Program-made: the position numbers and the translations under genes
Assembly: GCA_026416815.1 (NCBI GenBank)
Contig: JAOAEJ010000062.1
Coordinates: 22,758 to 86,757 of the forward strand
Direction of reading: 5' to 3'
Source of the DNA: Clostridia bacterium
GTDB taxonomy: Bacteria; Bacillota; Clostridia; Acetivibrionales; DSM-2933
DNA length: 64,000 nucleotides
Shown here: positions 9,026 to 17,873 of the stretch, piece by piece
Layout of the letters: each line of letters opens with the position of its first letter
Numbering within the stretch: position 1 is the stretch's first letter
The notes under the pieces: generated by a model
The model's input: the letters and a program-made list of their open reading frames with translations, nothing else
Told to the model about the DNA's origin: nothing
The model's database searches: none

Positions 9026-9054
9026 TTGCACTAACGTGGATAATAATATATATT
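9026..9054 (+). promoter_or_regulatory. Candidate sigma-A promoter for ftsZ
   Basis: TTGCAC (9026-9031) and TATATT (9049-9054) are separated by 17 bp and lie about 95 bp upstream of the ftsZ start, in a 203-bp gap after ftsA. This is a pattern match only; no transcript data. Confidence 0.4.
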
Positions 9055-9149
9055 TATTATTGTCAATTCATAATATAAAAAGTGTACATGGATAATAAAA
9101 TAAGTTTTGATATAGTTTGAAATCGACAAATGATAAAGGGGGACTTGAA

Positions 9150-10256
9150 TTGCTGGAGTTTGATATCGATATGGAACAATTTGCCCAGATAAAAGTTGTA
9201 GGTTGCGGCGGTGGTGGAAATAACGCTGTGAACAGGATGATCGCAGCAGGACTGCGTGGAGTTGAATTTATAGCTATAAATACCGATAAACAGGCATTAT
9301 TTCTATCAAAAGCAAACACAAAAATTCAAATTGGTGATAAACTCACTAAAGGTTTAGGTGCCGGTGCAAATCCTGAAATTGGTGAGAAAGCAGCAAATGA
9401 AAGCAAAGAGGAAATTGCACAGGCGTTAAAAGGCTCGGATATGGTTTTCGTAACTGCGGGTATGGGAGGCGGTACCGGAACAGGGGCTGCTCCGGTAGTT
9501 GCTCAGATTGCAAAGGAAATGGGCATACTTACTGTTGCTGTAGTAACAAAGCCTTTTATGTTTGAAAGTAGAGCAAGGATGCAGCACGCAGAGAGAGGAA
9601 TAGAGAATCTGAAAAATACAGTCGATTCTCTTGTAACTATTCCTAATGACAGATTACTTCAAGTCGTTGAAAAGAAAACGTCTATGGTTGAAGCATTCAG
9701 ATTGGCTGACGATGTTTTAAGACAGGGTGTACAGGGTATATCCGATTTGATAGCTGTCCCAGGGTTGGTAAACCTCGACTTTGCAGATGTAAAAACAATT
9801 ATGCTGAATTCAGGGCTAGCACATATGGGAATAGGCAGAGCTGCGGGCGAAAATAGGGCTGAAGAGGCTGCAAAGCAGGCGATTCACAGTCCTTTGCTTG
9901 AAACATCTATTGATGGCGCCAGAAGGGTACTTGTTAATATTACCGGAGGCTCTGATTTAGGATTGTTTGAAGTAAACACTGCAGCAGAGCTGGTACAAAA
10001 ATCTGCTGACCCTGATGCAAACATCATTTTCGGAGCTGTCATTGATGACAACCTAAAAGACGAGATTTTGATAACAGTAATAGCAACCGGCTTCGATAAG
10101 AGTCCGATTATTCCTGTTATAAAGAAAGTCACTGAAAAGGTTGAGCCAAATGTTGCTACTAACGAGAAGGTGTCTACTCCTAGTGCAGGAACAGCCTCTA
10201 CCTCCGGTGATGAGTTAGATATACCTACATTTTTAAGAAGAAACAGATTTAAATAG
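9150..10256 (+). CDS. ftsZ: Cell division protein FtsZ
   Basis: Tubulin-like GTPase that forms the Z ring. From the chosen TTG at 9150 the product is 368 residues: GCGGGGNN at 18-25, the GTP signature GGGTGTG at 106-112, the T7 loop NLDFADVK, and the C-terminal peptide [12 protein letters not shown] that binds FtsA/SepF. The open frame runs 11 codons further back. The TTG at 9150 is preferred because AAAGGGGGA sits six bases ahead and the protein then begins [16 protein letters not shown] like its clostridial relatives. A strong terminator follows at 10272-10306. Confidence 0.97.
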   Translation: MLEFDIDMEQFAQIKVVGCGGGGNNAVNRMIAAGLRGVEFIAINTDKQALFLSKANTKIQIGDKLTKGLGAGANPEIGEKAANESKEEIAQALKGSDMVFVTAGMGGGTGTGAAPVVAQIAKEMGILTVAVVTKPFMFESRARMQHAERGIENLKNTVDSLVTIPNDRLLQVVEKKTSMVEAFRLADDVLRQGVQGISDLIAVPGLVNLDFADVKTIMLNSGLAHMGIGRAAGENRAEEAAKQAIHSPLLETSIDGARRVLVNITGGSDLGLFEVNTAAELVQKSADPDANIIFGAVIDDNLKDEILITVIATGFDKSPIIPVIKKVTEKVEPNVATNEKVSTPSAGTASTSGDELDIPTFLRRNRFK

Positions 10257-10271
10257 AACATATGTTACTAT

Positions 10272-10306
10272 AAAAAACACCAGGTCCATCGACCTGGTGT
10301 TTTTTT
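10272..10306 (+). terminator. Intrinsic terminator after ftsZ
   Basis: A-run, stem ACACCAGGTC / GACCTGGTGT with a CATC loop, then seven T. It separates the division genes from the sporulation genes and slightly overlaps a putative Spo0A site. Confidence 0.92.
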
Positions 10307-10371
10307 GTCACATCATTTTTCTTTTTCTACATTTCTATTTGACAAAAATTTAAAAAGGTAATTCATATAAT
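10304..10371 (+). promoter_or_regulatory. Spo0A-type spoIIG promoter
   Basis: TTGACA (10339-10344) and TATAAT (10366-10371) are both perfect but 21 bp apart, too far for ordinary sigma-A use. The Bacillus subtilis spoIIG promoter is known for a 22-bp spacer and activation by Spo0A~P bound over the -35. Here CTATTTGACAAA (10335-10346) matches the reverse 0A box TTATTYGACAAA at 11 of 12 positions and covers the -35. A second, weaker box in the other orientation, TTTGTCACATCA, is at 10304-10315. Confidence 0.72.
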
Positions 10372-10515
10372 ATACATAAAGATACAAGCATTTGAATATA
10401 AGTAGAGTAGAGAGTTACATATTATTAAATAAAACTGACTTTGTCTGTCAATCGATTAGCATTGCTGAAGTATAACATTAAAGATAAAAGCTTATATTAA
10501 TGTGAGGTAATGGGT

Positions 10516-11415
10516 GTGGAGATATATCTCGATGTACTTTTTCTTGAAAATGTAGTAATGAACTATCTAATTCTTTTGGTAACTTCTAAGTTTGCAAAAA
10601 TGAGGATATCTAGCTTGCGCTTATTTATAGGTGCTTTGATAGGTGCATTATATGTAGTGTTTCTTATATTCAATCCTGGTATTAAGGTTTATTACACTAC
10701 GTTTGCCAAGATTGTTTTATCCTTTGCCATTATTGCAGTTACATTTGCCCCCGAAAAAGTCAGTGCATTTTTTAAAACCCTTGCAATATTTTACGTCTCT
10801 ACGTTTATTTTTGCTGGCGCTGCTCTTGCATTTTTATACTTTAACAATAGCGGAGGATTTGTTGAAAACGGGATAGTATATGTTTTTGGTCAATCCAAAT
10901 GGACACTGCTGGTATTCTCTATTGTGACGGTAGGTATAATCATCAGGATATTCTGGGAGATACTTCAGTATAGAGTTATACGTGAAAGACTTATGATACC
11001 CTTAAAAATTTCCTTTGAAAGCAGGATAATCAGCCTTGCTGCATTGATAGATACAGGTAATTCTCTTCATGATCCACTGACGAATACACCTGTTATTGTT
11101 GTTGAGTTTAAAGCGGTAAGGGATATACTTCCTCAGGAGATACAGGGTATTTTTGAGAATTCAAAGGAAAACGATCTATTTTCCGTCACCGATATTATTG
11201 CAAAATCAACATGGTTTTCAAGGTTTAGGGTCATACCGTTTACCTCTTTAGGAAAAGAAAACGGTATGCTTATAGGCTTTAAGCCAGACTACATAGAAAT
11301 AGGGGAGAGTGAAGAAAAAAAGGGAGTAAATGATGTAATTGTAGGTATATACAACAGAGCGCTCTCTAAAAATGAAAGATACAAAGCCTTGCTGGGCCCG
11401 GAACTAGTGGGATGA
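10516..11415 (+). CDS. spoIIGA: Sporulation sigma-E processing peptidase SpoIIGA
   Basis: Membrane aspartic protease that removes the pro-sequence of sigma-E in the mother cell after a signal from the forespore. The 299-residue protein has five hydrophobic segments in its first half, then a protease domain with LIDTGNSLHDPLT; Asp179 is the catalytic residue. An ATG at 10510 is in frame, but it lies one base after GAGGT. The GTG at 10516 lies seven bases after it and gives the usual N-terminus MEIYLDVLFLEN, so I chose the GTG. It is transcribed from the Spo0A-type promoter at 10304-10371 together with sigE. Confidence 0.93.
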   Translation: MEIYLDVLFLENVVMNYLILLVTSKFAKMRISSLRLFIGALIGALYVVFLIFNPGIKVYYTTFAKIVLSFAIIAVTFAPEKVSAFFKTLAIFYVSTFIFAGAALAFLYFNNSGGFVENGIVYVFGQSKWTLLVFSIVTVGIIIRIFWEILQYRVIRERLMIPLKISFESRIISLAALIDTGNSLHDPLTNTPVIVVEFKAVRDILPQEIQGIFENSKENDLFSVTDIIAKSTWFSRFRVIPFTSLGKENGMLIGFKPDYIEIGESEEKKGVNDVIVGIYNRALSKNERYKALLGPELVG

Positions 11416-11719
11416 TATTATGAGTCGTGGTTATATATGGCAATAGCTCTTACTACTCCATAGTGCGATTAAGTAGAATATGATTTGACAATTAGCATAT
11501 GTTTTGCTTTTTGTATAGTGAGAATCTTATATAATTAAAGAATTTATTTTGGAATACTAAATATTGATAGCCTAAAAAGAGTAATTCATTATATTGGGTA
11601 TTCCAAACTTTAATCAAGGTAATTATGTAAGATTCTTAAATCATGATTTTACTTTTTTCAATAAACGGCCTATACTAACAAAACCGAAAACTTAAACCAT
11701 CGTGAAAGGGGATGTCGGA
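11416..11719. other. Intergenic spoIIGA-sigE with nested inverted repeat
   Basis: 304 bp without a gene. This is unusually long: in many relatives the two genes nearly abut. It contains the 116-bp nested inverted repeat at 11521-11636. Confidence 0.7.
11521..11636. repeat. Nested imperfect inverted repeat (116 bp)
   Basis: The left arm (11521-11557) reads AGAATCTTATATAATT, then AAAG, then TTGGAATAC. The right arm (11598-11636) carries the complements GTATTCCAA, CTTT and AATTATGTAAGATTCT in reverse order, with small insertions. The central loop is about 40 nt. It could be a remnant of a miniature element or a structured part of the spoIIGA-sigE transcript. Confidence 0.65.
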
Positions 11720-12451
11720 ATGTTTATTTTGAAAAAACTAAAGTTGTATTTCTGGATAAAGTATTTAGAATTACTGGCAAAATTCAAAATCAATCAAGGG
11801 TACCCGGTACATTACATAGGAGGTAGTGAAGCTTTACCACCCCCACTTAGTAACGATGAAGAGAATTACCTATTAAACAAGCTCGAATCCAGTGATTACG
11901 CTGTTAAAACCGTACTGATAGAGCGCAACCTCAGATTGGTTGTCTATATTGCAAGGAAATTTGAAAATACAGGAGTAGGAGTGGAAGACCTGATTTCCAT
12001 AGGTACAATAGGTCTCATAAAAGCTATTAATACATTTAATCCTTCAAAAAATATAAAGCTTGCTACCTATGCTTCAAGATGTATTGAAAATGAAATTTTA
12101 ATGTATCTAAGGAGAAACAACCGAGTAAAAACTGAGGTATCAATAGACGAACCCTTAAATATTGATTGGGATGGTAATGAATTACTATTATCCGATATAT
12201 TAGGGACGGAAAATGACCTTATTCACCGGAGTATTGAGGATGAAGTGGATAGGGAGCTTCTTTGTAATGCAATGAAAAAACTTTCTGTAAGGGAAAAGAA
12301 AATAATGGAGCTGAGGTTTGGGCTGGCAAATGGGGTTGAAAAGACACAAAAAGAGGTTGCTGACATGCTGGGTATATCACAATCGTATATTTCAAGGCTG
12401 GAAAAAAGGATAATAAGCAGATTGAAAAAAGAGATAAACAGGATGGTGTAA
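11720..12451 (+). CDS. sigE: Sporulation sigma factor SigE (pro-form)
   Basis: Early mother-cell sigma factor, made as an inactive membrane-bound precursor. The 243 residues start with an amphipathic pro-sequence ([22 protein letters not shown]) and then [14 protein letters not shown], where SpoIIGA cuts nearby. Region 2 follows ([34 protein letters not shown], then [18 protein letters not shown]). Region 4 ends in an HTH ([24 protein letters not shown]). The ATG at 11720 lies eight bases after AAAGGGG; the GTG at 11702 lies ahead of that site and is rejected. sigG follows within 160 bp. Confidence 0.96.
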   Translation: MFILKKLKLYFWIKYLELLAKFKINQGYPVHYIGGSEALPPPLSNDEENYLLNKLESSDYAVKTVLIERNLRLVVYIARKFENTGVGVEDLISIGTIGLIKAINTFNPSKNIKLATYASRCIENEILMYLRRNNRVKTEVSIDEPLNIDWDGNELLLSDILGTENDLIHRSIEDEVDRELLCNAMKKLSVREKKIMELRFGLANGVEKTQKEVADMLGISQSYISRLEKRIISRLKKEINRMV

Positions 12452-12544
12452 AACAATATATGCAAAACCTTGTAATGCCGTGAAAATAAGCTATATAGCG
12501 GGTTTGTCAAGGGTTCTGTATAAAATTTTTTATTCCTTTTAACA

Positions 12545-12573
12545 GTATAAAAAAAACCTCTATGGCAATAATG
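12545..12573 (+). promoter_or_regulatory. Candidate sigma-F promoter for sigG
   Basis: GTATA (12545-12549), a 14-bp spacer, and GGCAATAATG (12564-12573) match the known sigma-F consensus (GYATA, then GGNRANAMTR). Initiation should fall near 12580, inside the loop of the hairpin at 12552-12607, so transcripts from it lack the left arm of that hairpin. Confidence 0.65.
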
Positions 12574-12607
12574 TTACTGACAGAAATTAAATTGCCGGGA
12601 GGTTTTT
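12552..12607 (+). promoter_or_regulatory. Hairpin sequestering the sigG ribosome binding site
   Basis: AAAAACCTC (12552-12560) pairs with GAGGTTTTT (12599-12607), and GGCAAT (12564-12569) pairs with ATTGCC (12591-12596). The sigG Shine-Dalgarno GGGAGG (12597-12602) lies in this stem, which is followed by T-rich sequence. In RNA reading through from sigE it can mask the site and may also terminate transcription. A comparable arrangement has been described between spoIIG and spoIIIG of B. subtilis. Confidence 0.75.
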
Positions 12608-12609
12608 GT

Positions 12610-13383
12610 ATGCTTGTCAATAAAGTAGAAATATGTGGTGTCAATACTTCTAAGTTACCTGTGCTAACAAACGATCAGAAAAAAGCACTCTTTGAAAGAA
12701 TGCATAAGGGGGATGTCTCGGCAAGAGAGGAATTCATAAGAGGTAATTTGAGACTTGTCTTAAGTGTCATTCAAAGGTTCAATAATAGAGGCGAGTATGT
12801 GGATGACCTGTTTCAGGTCGGCTGTATAGGGTTGATAAAAGCTATAGACAACTTTGACGTTACTCAGAATGTTAAGTTTTCTACCTATGCAGTACCTATG
12901 ATAATCGGTGAAATCAGGAGATACCTGCGTGATAACAACTCGATACGTGTAAGTCGCTCTTTAAGGGATATTGCATATAAGGCTCTCCAGGCTAAAGAAA
13001 GGCTTACAAATAAAAACTCAAAAGAGCCTACAATAGATGAGATAGCAACAGAACTTAAGATTTCAAAAGAGGATGTAGTATTTGCGCTGGATGCAATACA
13101 AGATCCAATTTCGTTATTTGAGTCGGTATACCACGATGGTGGTGATGCAATATTTGTAATGGACCAAGTAAGCGACGAGAAAAATCATGATGAAAACTGG
13201 TTAGAGGAAATCTCTTTAAGAGAGGCTATGAGGAAATTAAATGACAGAGAAAAGCTGATTCTTAATCTGAGATTTTTTGAGGGGCGTACGCAAATGGAAG
13301 TGGCAGAAGAGATTGGAATATCTCAGGCACAGGTATCACGATTGGAAAAAACTGCTCTAATGCACATGAAAAAATTTATATGA
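12610..13383 (+). CDS. sigG: Sporulation sigma factor SigG
   Basis: Late forespore sigma factor. The 257 residues carry the sigma-G N-terminus MLVNKVEICGVNTSKLPVL (anti-sigma SpoIIAB contact region). Region 2 is RGNLRLVLSVIQRFNNRGEYVDDLFQVGCIGLIKAIDNFD, with STYAVPMIIGEIRRYLRDN. Region 3 is SRSLRDIAYKALQ. Region 4 holds the HTH EVAEEIGISQAQVSRLEK. The ATG at 12610 follows GGGAGG; the frame extends 16 codons upstream, but that stretch lies inside the regulatory hairpin. Expression probably comes from the sigma-F promoter at 12545-12573. A short terminator follows. Confidence 0.96.
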   Translation: MLVNKVEICGVNTSKLPVLTNDQKKALFERMHKGDVSAREEFIRGNLRLVLSVIQRFNNRGEYVDDLFQVGCIGLIKAIDNFDVTQNVKFSTYAVPMIIGEIRRYLRDNNSIRVSRSLRDIAYKALQAKERLTNKNSKEPTIDEIATELKISKEDVVFALDAIQDPISLFESVYHDGGDAIFVMDQVSDEKNHDENWLEEISLREAMRKLNDREKLILNLRFFEGRTQMEVAEEIGISQAQVSRLEKTALMHMKKFI

Positions 13384-13403
13384 GTTGAAATATTATTATG
13401 ATA

Positions 13404-13427
13404 AAGCACCTTAAGAGGTGTTTTTTT
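13404..13427 (+). terminator. Intrinsic terminator after sigG
   Basis: Short stem GCACCT / AGGTGT with a TAAG loop and a run of seven T. Confidence 0.75.
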
Positions 13428-13590
13428 CATATCGCAAGATATACTCACATATATATAATTAGATGATAGAGACTCTTAACTGGCTTTATACTGTTTTGCC
13501 TTAATATCATAAGGACTTGCCGTTTAATGTACAGATCTACTGTCACTCAAATTACTAACAGCCTGTGAAAGGCTTTCAGGGGTGTTTTAT

Positions 13591-13851
13591 ATGAATAGGT
13601 CTTCAGATTTAAAACAAAAGGAAGTAATAAATATTTCTGATGGAAGAAGGTTGGGGTTTGTTGGTGATGTAGAGATAAACCTGGAAGAGGGTAGAATAGC
13701 AGCCATAATAATACCGGGTATGGGACGTCTGTTTGGAATTATTGGTAAAGATAACGAACTTATCATTCCCTGGGAAAGGATAAGAAAGATAGGTGAGGAC
13801 ATAATTCTTGTGGATATGGATGATCGGTTTATGCGAAAATACTTTGACTAG
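13591..13851 (+). CDS. YlmC/YmxH-family sporulation protein (PRC-barrel)
   Basis: An 86-residue beta-rich protein of the YlmC/YmxH family. The pattern is EVINISDGRRLGFVGDVEINLEEGRIAAIIIPG, then the IPWERIRKIGEDIILV element of the PRC-barrel fold. The biochemical function is unknown. It sits after sigG in most spore-forming clostridia, and related genes are under sporulation control. The ATG at 13591 is seven bases after AGGGGTG; the GTG three codons before it overlaps that site and is rejected. Confidence 0.88.
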   Translation: MNRSSDLKQKEVINISDGRRLGFVGDVEINLEEGRIAAIIIPGMGRLFGIIGKDNELIIPWERIRKIGEDIILVDMDDRFMRKYFD

Positions 13852-13977
13852 GGAGATATATATAATTTATACTAAATTTAAAAGGAATTTAACCGATACT
13901 ATATATCGTATAGAAAATCTGACTAATACAAATGATAAAATCTAATGATAAACGGGTTAAATACCGGGAGGTCCAAT

Positions 13978-14433
13978 ATGAAATGTCCATATTGTGGTTT
14001 TATAGAAGATAAGGTTATTGATTCGAGACCGACGGATGAGGGCTCTGCCATCAGAAGGCGCAGAGAATGCTCAAAATGTGCAAGGAGATTTACTACCTAT
14101 GAAAAGGTTGAAAGTCTACCCCTTATGGTAATAAAGAAGGATAGAACACGTCAACCCTTTGACAGGGAAAAATTATTAAATGGGATGCTGCGTGCCTGTG
14201 AGAAGAGACCGGTATCGGTAAACGACCTTGAAAAGCTTGCAGAAGACATAGAGAGTCAGATGTATAATTCTCTGCAAAGAGAGGTTACCACCGATAATAT
14301 CGGTGAGATGGTGATGGGAAAACTTAAAGATTTGGATGAAGTAGCATACGTAAGGTTTGCTTCGGTATACAGACAGTTTAAGGATATTAATACTTTTATG
14401 GATGAATTGAGAAAGCTTTTAAAGGAAGAATGA
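13978..14433 (+). CDS. nrdR: Transcriptional repressor NrdR
   Basis: ATP/dATP-sensing repressor of ribonucleotide reductase genes. The 151 residues show an N-terminal zinc ribbon with Cys3, Cys6, Cys31 and Cys34 ([19 protein letters not shown]). An ATP-cone domain follows ([20 protein letters not shown] to [14 protein letters not shown]). The ATG at 13978 follows GGGAGG at seven bases. The 126-bp gap after ylmC may hold its own promoter. Confidence 0.96.
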   Translation: MKCPYCGFIEDKVIDSRPTDEGSAIRRRRECSKCARRFTTYEKVESLPLMVIKKDRTRQPFDREKLLNGMLRACEKRPVSVNDLEKLAEDIESQMYNSLQREVTTDNIGEMVMGKLKDLDEVAYVRFASVYRQFKDINTFMDELRKLLKEE

Positions 14434-14451
14434 TTAATTTTACTTGTAGTT

Positions 14452-14482
14452 AAGCGGGGTGTATTTATACATTCCGCTTTAA
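14452..14482 (+). terminator. Probable terminator after nrdR
   Basis: AAGCGGGGTGTA pairs with TACATTCCGCTT through 12 pairs, two of them G-U, followed by TAATTATA rather than a pure T-run. Moderate support. Confidence 0.55.
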
Positions 14483-14552
14483 TTATAACCTCTGAAGAGC
14501 TTGAATATATTTTTGTAGCGATTATAAAATAGAAACCCGGGGAGCGTATGAT

Positions 14553-16409
14553 ATGACTGATATTTTAAACAATAATATGAAGCTGCTTGAGAAACACCAA
14601 CCGGCTGTTTATAAAAAAACGGTTGACTATATAAACGGTAGGTACAAGCCACAGAATAATATGGTAGAACGTATACTTATTGCCCGGCATGAAGATTTAA
14701 TAATAAATATGTTGGTAGAGTGCAGCGGTCAGGAATACCTTATTTGTGATCACGAAGACCCTATAGGGCAATCATATCAATGGATAGATGCATATATAGA
14801 GCCATCAAACAAGGCTGAAATAGTTTTTGGAATGGGTTTCGGTTTTCACCTTGAAGTTTTGCTTACAAGCTTTGAAAATAAAAAGGTAATTGTGGTTGAA
14901 CCTAATATGGAGCTATTCTATCAATTACTGCAGGTAAAAAATCTGGAATTGATTATTAGAAAATCGGAAATTTTTGTAGACGAAAGAATTGAAAGTATTT
15001 TGAGCAGAGTACATGCTTTACTTTGGGATACCGAAAAAGGAGATATACAATGTGAGCCTCTTGATGTATATGGTGAAATGTTTTGGGACATATGGGATGA
15101 ACTCAGAAGCAAATTTATTAAACTGGCACAGAATTTTAACGTAGATATAGCAACCAGGAGACGTTTTGGAGAATTATGGGTTCATAATAATATAAAAAAT
15201 GCCAACAGGCTGTTTGACTCTTCAAACGCAGGGGGGCTTGTGGGTAAGTTTAAAGGGATACCTGGAATTCTTGTTTCTGCTGGTCCTTCCCTGGCCAAGA
15301 ATGTGCACCTACTTAATGGCTTAAAGGACAAAGCTGTTATTATGGCTGCCGGTACTGCGGCCAAAATTCTTGAAGACTATGGGGTTACCCCACACTTCAT
15401 GGTAGGAATTGATGCCCAGGAAGAGGAAGCTAATATACATAGAGCTATTAAAAGTCAGGATATATATTTTATATATTCAAATCAGGTTGCAACGGGATCG
15501 GTAGAAGGGTATACCGGACCAAAGTTCTTAATGAACTACCCTGTTGACTTGTATACTGCAGAATTCTTAAAATTTGCCGGAATAGACTCAGAGTTTTTTC
15601 TTAATGGTCCATCGGTTTCCAATACCTGCGCAGATATTTTGTATAAAATGGGTTGTGACCCTATTATAATTGTTGGACAGGACTTGGCGTACTCTGGAGG
15701 AAAACACTACGCTGGGGAAGAGCATGGGACTGATTTGAGGAATATTGAAGACCCGGGCAGTTTAGGATATATCCCTACTAAGGATATTCACGGTAAGGAT
15801 GTATATACTACTCTGGGGTTTATTACCATGAAGAATTGGTTTGAAACTTATTTTGAAGGTATTAAGGATAATGCAGAAGTTATAAATGCAACCGAAGGTG
15901 GGTTGGATATAAAGTATGCTAAAAATGATACTTTGATTAATGTGCTAAATAACCACACCTTCGATATTAAGGGTGTAGATGAGGTTGTTAAGAAAATATA
16001 TGAACAAAACCTATTATCAAGGGAAATAAGCCATAAGTTTATTGAATACAAGGAATACATCAAGAATGAAATTAAAAATCTTGAGCAAATGTCTCAAAAA
16101 CAGCAGGAATTAGTGGAGTTGATAAGAAGAGATGTATATCACCCTGCAAAGGATAAGAGAGCATTTGAAAAGATGTTGGATAATATAAATAGGTTTGCTG
16201 ATGGTGTTGTCAAATCACCAATTTATCATTCGCTTCTAATTAACCTGGTAGCCATTGATTTTTATTTGATAAAACTTGAGGTTGAACAATCGACAAAAGG
16301 TATGACCCGGTATGAGGATGTTAAAGAAATTTATATTTCAGCAATTAACCGAAGGACAAATATGCTAATAGATAAATTAAATATGTTAAGGAAGTTTCTA
16401 GGAGATTAA
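14553..16409 (+). CDS. Maf-type motility-associated glycosyltransferase (DUF115)
   Basis: The 618 residues match the DUF115/MptE-like family, often called motility-associated factor glycosyltransferases. These are thought to transfer nonulosonic acids to flagellin. The central domain has GIPGILVSAGPSLAKNV, a nucleotide-sugar pocket of the Rossmann-like type. AAGTAAKILEDYGVTPHFMVGIDAQ follows, then NTCADILYKMGCDPIIIVGQDLAYSG. The C-terminal 150 residues are helical and charged. The ATG at 14553 lies eight bases after GGGGAG. No flagellin or sugar-synthesis genes are next to it, so the link to the flagellar operon 10 kb away is inferred from the family. It is followed by a very long hairpin. 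Confidence 0.85.
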   Translation: MTDILNNNMKLLEKHQPAVYKKTVDYINGRYKPQNNMVERILIARHEDLIINMLVECSGQEYLICDHEDPIGQSYQWIDAYIEPSNKAEIVFGMGFGFHLEVLLTSFENKKVIVVEPNMELFYQLLQVKNLELIIRKSEIFVDERIESILSRVHALLWDTEKGDIQCEPLDVYGEMFWDIWDELRSKFIKLAQNFNVDIATRRRFGELWVHNNIKNANRLFDSSNAGGLVGKFKGIPGILVSAGPSLAKNVHLLNGLKDKAVIMAAGTAAKILEDYGVTPHFMVGIDAQEEEANIHRAIKSQDIYFIYSNQVATGSVEGYTGPKFLMNYPVDLYTAEFLKFAGIDSEFFLNGPSVSNTCADILYKMGCDPIIIVGQDLAYSGGKHYAGEEHGTDLRNIEDPGSLGYIPTKDIHGKDVYTTLGFITMKNWFETYFEGIKDNAEVINATEGGLDIKYAKNDTLINVLNNHTFDIKGVDEVVKKIYEQNLLSREISHKFIEYKEYIKNEIKNLEQMSQKQQELVELIRRDVYHPAKDKRAFEKMLDNINRFADGVVKSPIYHSLLINLVAIDFYLIKLEVEQSTKGMTRYEDVKEIYISAINRRTNMLIDKLNMLRKFLGD

Positions 16410-16410
16410 A

Positions 16411-16516
16411 TATAGATAATTTATGTTGAAAGTGATTTTTGACCGATAGGCAACCACCACTTACCACAGGTGTTTCCCTATCGGTCAATCACTAAGTTCA
16501 ACATAAACTATCTATA
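16411..16516. repeat. Long (106-nt) imperfect palindrome
   Basis: The outer 20-bp arms (16411-16430, 16497-16516) match with one mismatch. The inner arms AGTGAT (16431-16436) / ATCACT (16488-16493) and GACCGATAGG (16441-16450) / CCTATCGGTC (16477-16486) are perfect, with a three-T bulge. That gives about 36 paired bases around a 26-nt loop, starting two bases after the DUF115 stop. There is no U-tract after it. It could be a terminator-like structure, an RNA-processing site or a miniature mobile element. Confidence 0.8.
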
Positions 16517-16624
16517 CCTGAAAAAAATACATCAAAAAACCGAAAACTGCCTACTTTATGTATAGTGCGTTTAACTATAAAATAATTTATATTAAATACA
16601 ACGACGAAGGTAGGGAGGAATATT

Positions 16625-17803
16625 ATGAAGAAGACACTCAATGGTACTCTGGTACTTATACTGGTATTGTTTACTTTTGTGGGCTGCACTCCCAAAGATA
16701 ATGAGGCTATAGTTTTCAGGGGAGATACTAAACACACCGGGGTATATGATACTAAGGGGGTAAAAGAAGTAAAGGGTGTAAAGTGGAAGTTCAAAACACA
16801 GGGAATGGTGAGATCTTCAGCTGTGATTAGTAAGAATACAGCTTACTTTGGCAGCTCAGATACGTTTTTATATGCAGTTGATACTAATACGGGATTGGAA
16901 AAATGGAAGCTGAAAACAGGGGGAGAGATTTCAGCTACACCGGCAGTTTTTAACGATACAGTGTACATAATAAGTGGGGATGAGTGCTTATATGCTGTTG
17001 ATGTAAATACCGGTAAAGAAAAATGGCGCTTTGAAGTAAAGGAAAAATTTAAGAAAGCTCCGGCTGATTATTTTGACTACTATCAATCATCCCCTACTAT
17101 TGGTGATAATACAGTATTTTTTGGAAGCAGGAGTGGCTTTTGTTACGCGGTAAATGCAGGTGATGGGAGTTTGAAATGGGCATTTGATACTTTGCCAAAA
17201 AGGACAGCTGCCCTTGCAAAAACGAGTATATTAATGAATTCACCTGCATACCATAATGGAGTTGTCTATTTTGCAAACAGTTTAGGTACATTTTTTGCTA
17301 TAAATGCCGATTCTGGTGAACAAAAATGGAAGTATCTTGCGGGTGGTAACGGTCTTATACAAGCTTCGCCAGCTATAGCTGATGGTATGGTATATTTCGG
17401 TGGAAGGAATACAAAAATACATGCTCTGGATATACAGACGGGAGAGGAAAAATGGACCTTTACTTCTGCAAATGGTTCATGGATGCCTTCAACACCGGCT
17501 ATACATAATGGTATATTGTATGTAGGTTCTTCTGACGACCTTGCCCTTTATGCACTAAACGCGAAAACTGGAGAAGAGAAGTGGAAATATACAGGTGAGG
17601 GACGTATGTTCTCATCACCAGCCGTATGTGACGGTCTAGTCTATATTGGCTCAGCGGATAAAAAGCTTAATGCCATTGATATAGCAAGCGGAAAGGTAAA
17701 ATGGCAATTCAGCACAGAGGGAGCTGTAGAGTCGTCACCGGTTGTTTTTGACGGAGTTATTTACTTTGGAAGTGATGATGGGTATCTTTACGCCATAAAC
17801 TAA
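16625..17803 (+). CDS. PQQ-like beta-propeller repeat lipoprotein
   Basis: Exported lipoprotein of 392 residues. It has a signal peptide with Cys21 (LFTFVGC) and then about eight repeats of roughly 40 residues of the type AVDTNTGLEKWKLKTGGEISATPAV-x-VY. That is the tryptophan-docking PQQ/BamB propeller pattern. No PQQ cofactor use is implied by these repeats; the likely role is protein or carbohydrate binding at the cell surface. The ATG at 16625 follows GGGAGG. The gene has its own upstream region and a terminator, so it is probably monocistronic. Confidence 0.88.
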   Translation: MKKTLNGTLVLILVLFTFVGCTPKDNEAIVFRGDTKHTGVYDTKGVKEVKGVKWKFKTQGMVRSSAVISKNTAYFGSSDTFLYAVDTNTGLEKWKLKTGGEISATPAVFNDTVYIISGDECLYAVDVNTGKEKWRFEVKEKFKKAPADYFDYYQSSPTIGDNTVFFGSRSGFCYAVNAGDGSLKWAFDTLPKRTAALAKTSILMNSPAYHNGVVYFANSLGTFFAINADSGEQKWKYLAGGNGLIQASPAIADGMVYFGGRNTKIHALDIQTGEEKWTFTSANGSWMPSTPAIHNGILYVGSSDDLALYALNAKTGEEKWKYTGEGRMFSSPAVCDGLVYIGSADKKLNAIDIASGKVKWQFSTEGAVESSPVVFDGVIYFGSDDGYLYAIN

Positions 17804-17829
17804 ACTATAGACAAAATAAATATTTATAG

Positions 17830-17873
17830 AAAGGGTTTTTAAACTTTTGCATTTAAGTTTAAGAGCCTTTTTA
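17830..17873 (+). terminator. Probable terminator after propeller gene
   Basis: AAGGGTTTTTAAACTT pairs with AAGTTTAAGAGCCTTT (two internal mismatches), followed by TTATTTTA. Confidence 0.65.

Noticed and set aside
16498..16794. Minus-strand open frame over the start of the propeller lipoprotein gene
   Set aside because: It overlaps the long palindrome and the sense gene; the sense gene has a clear signal peptide and ribosome site.
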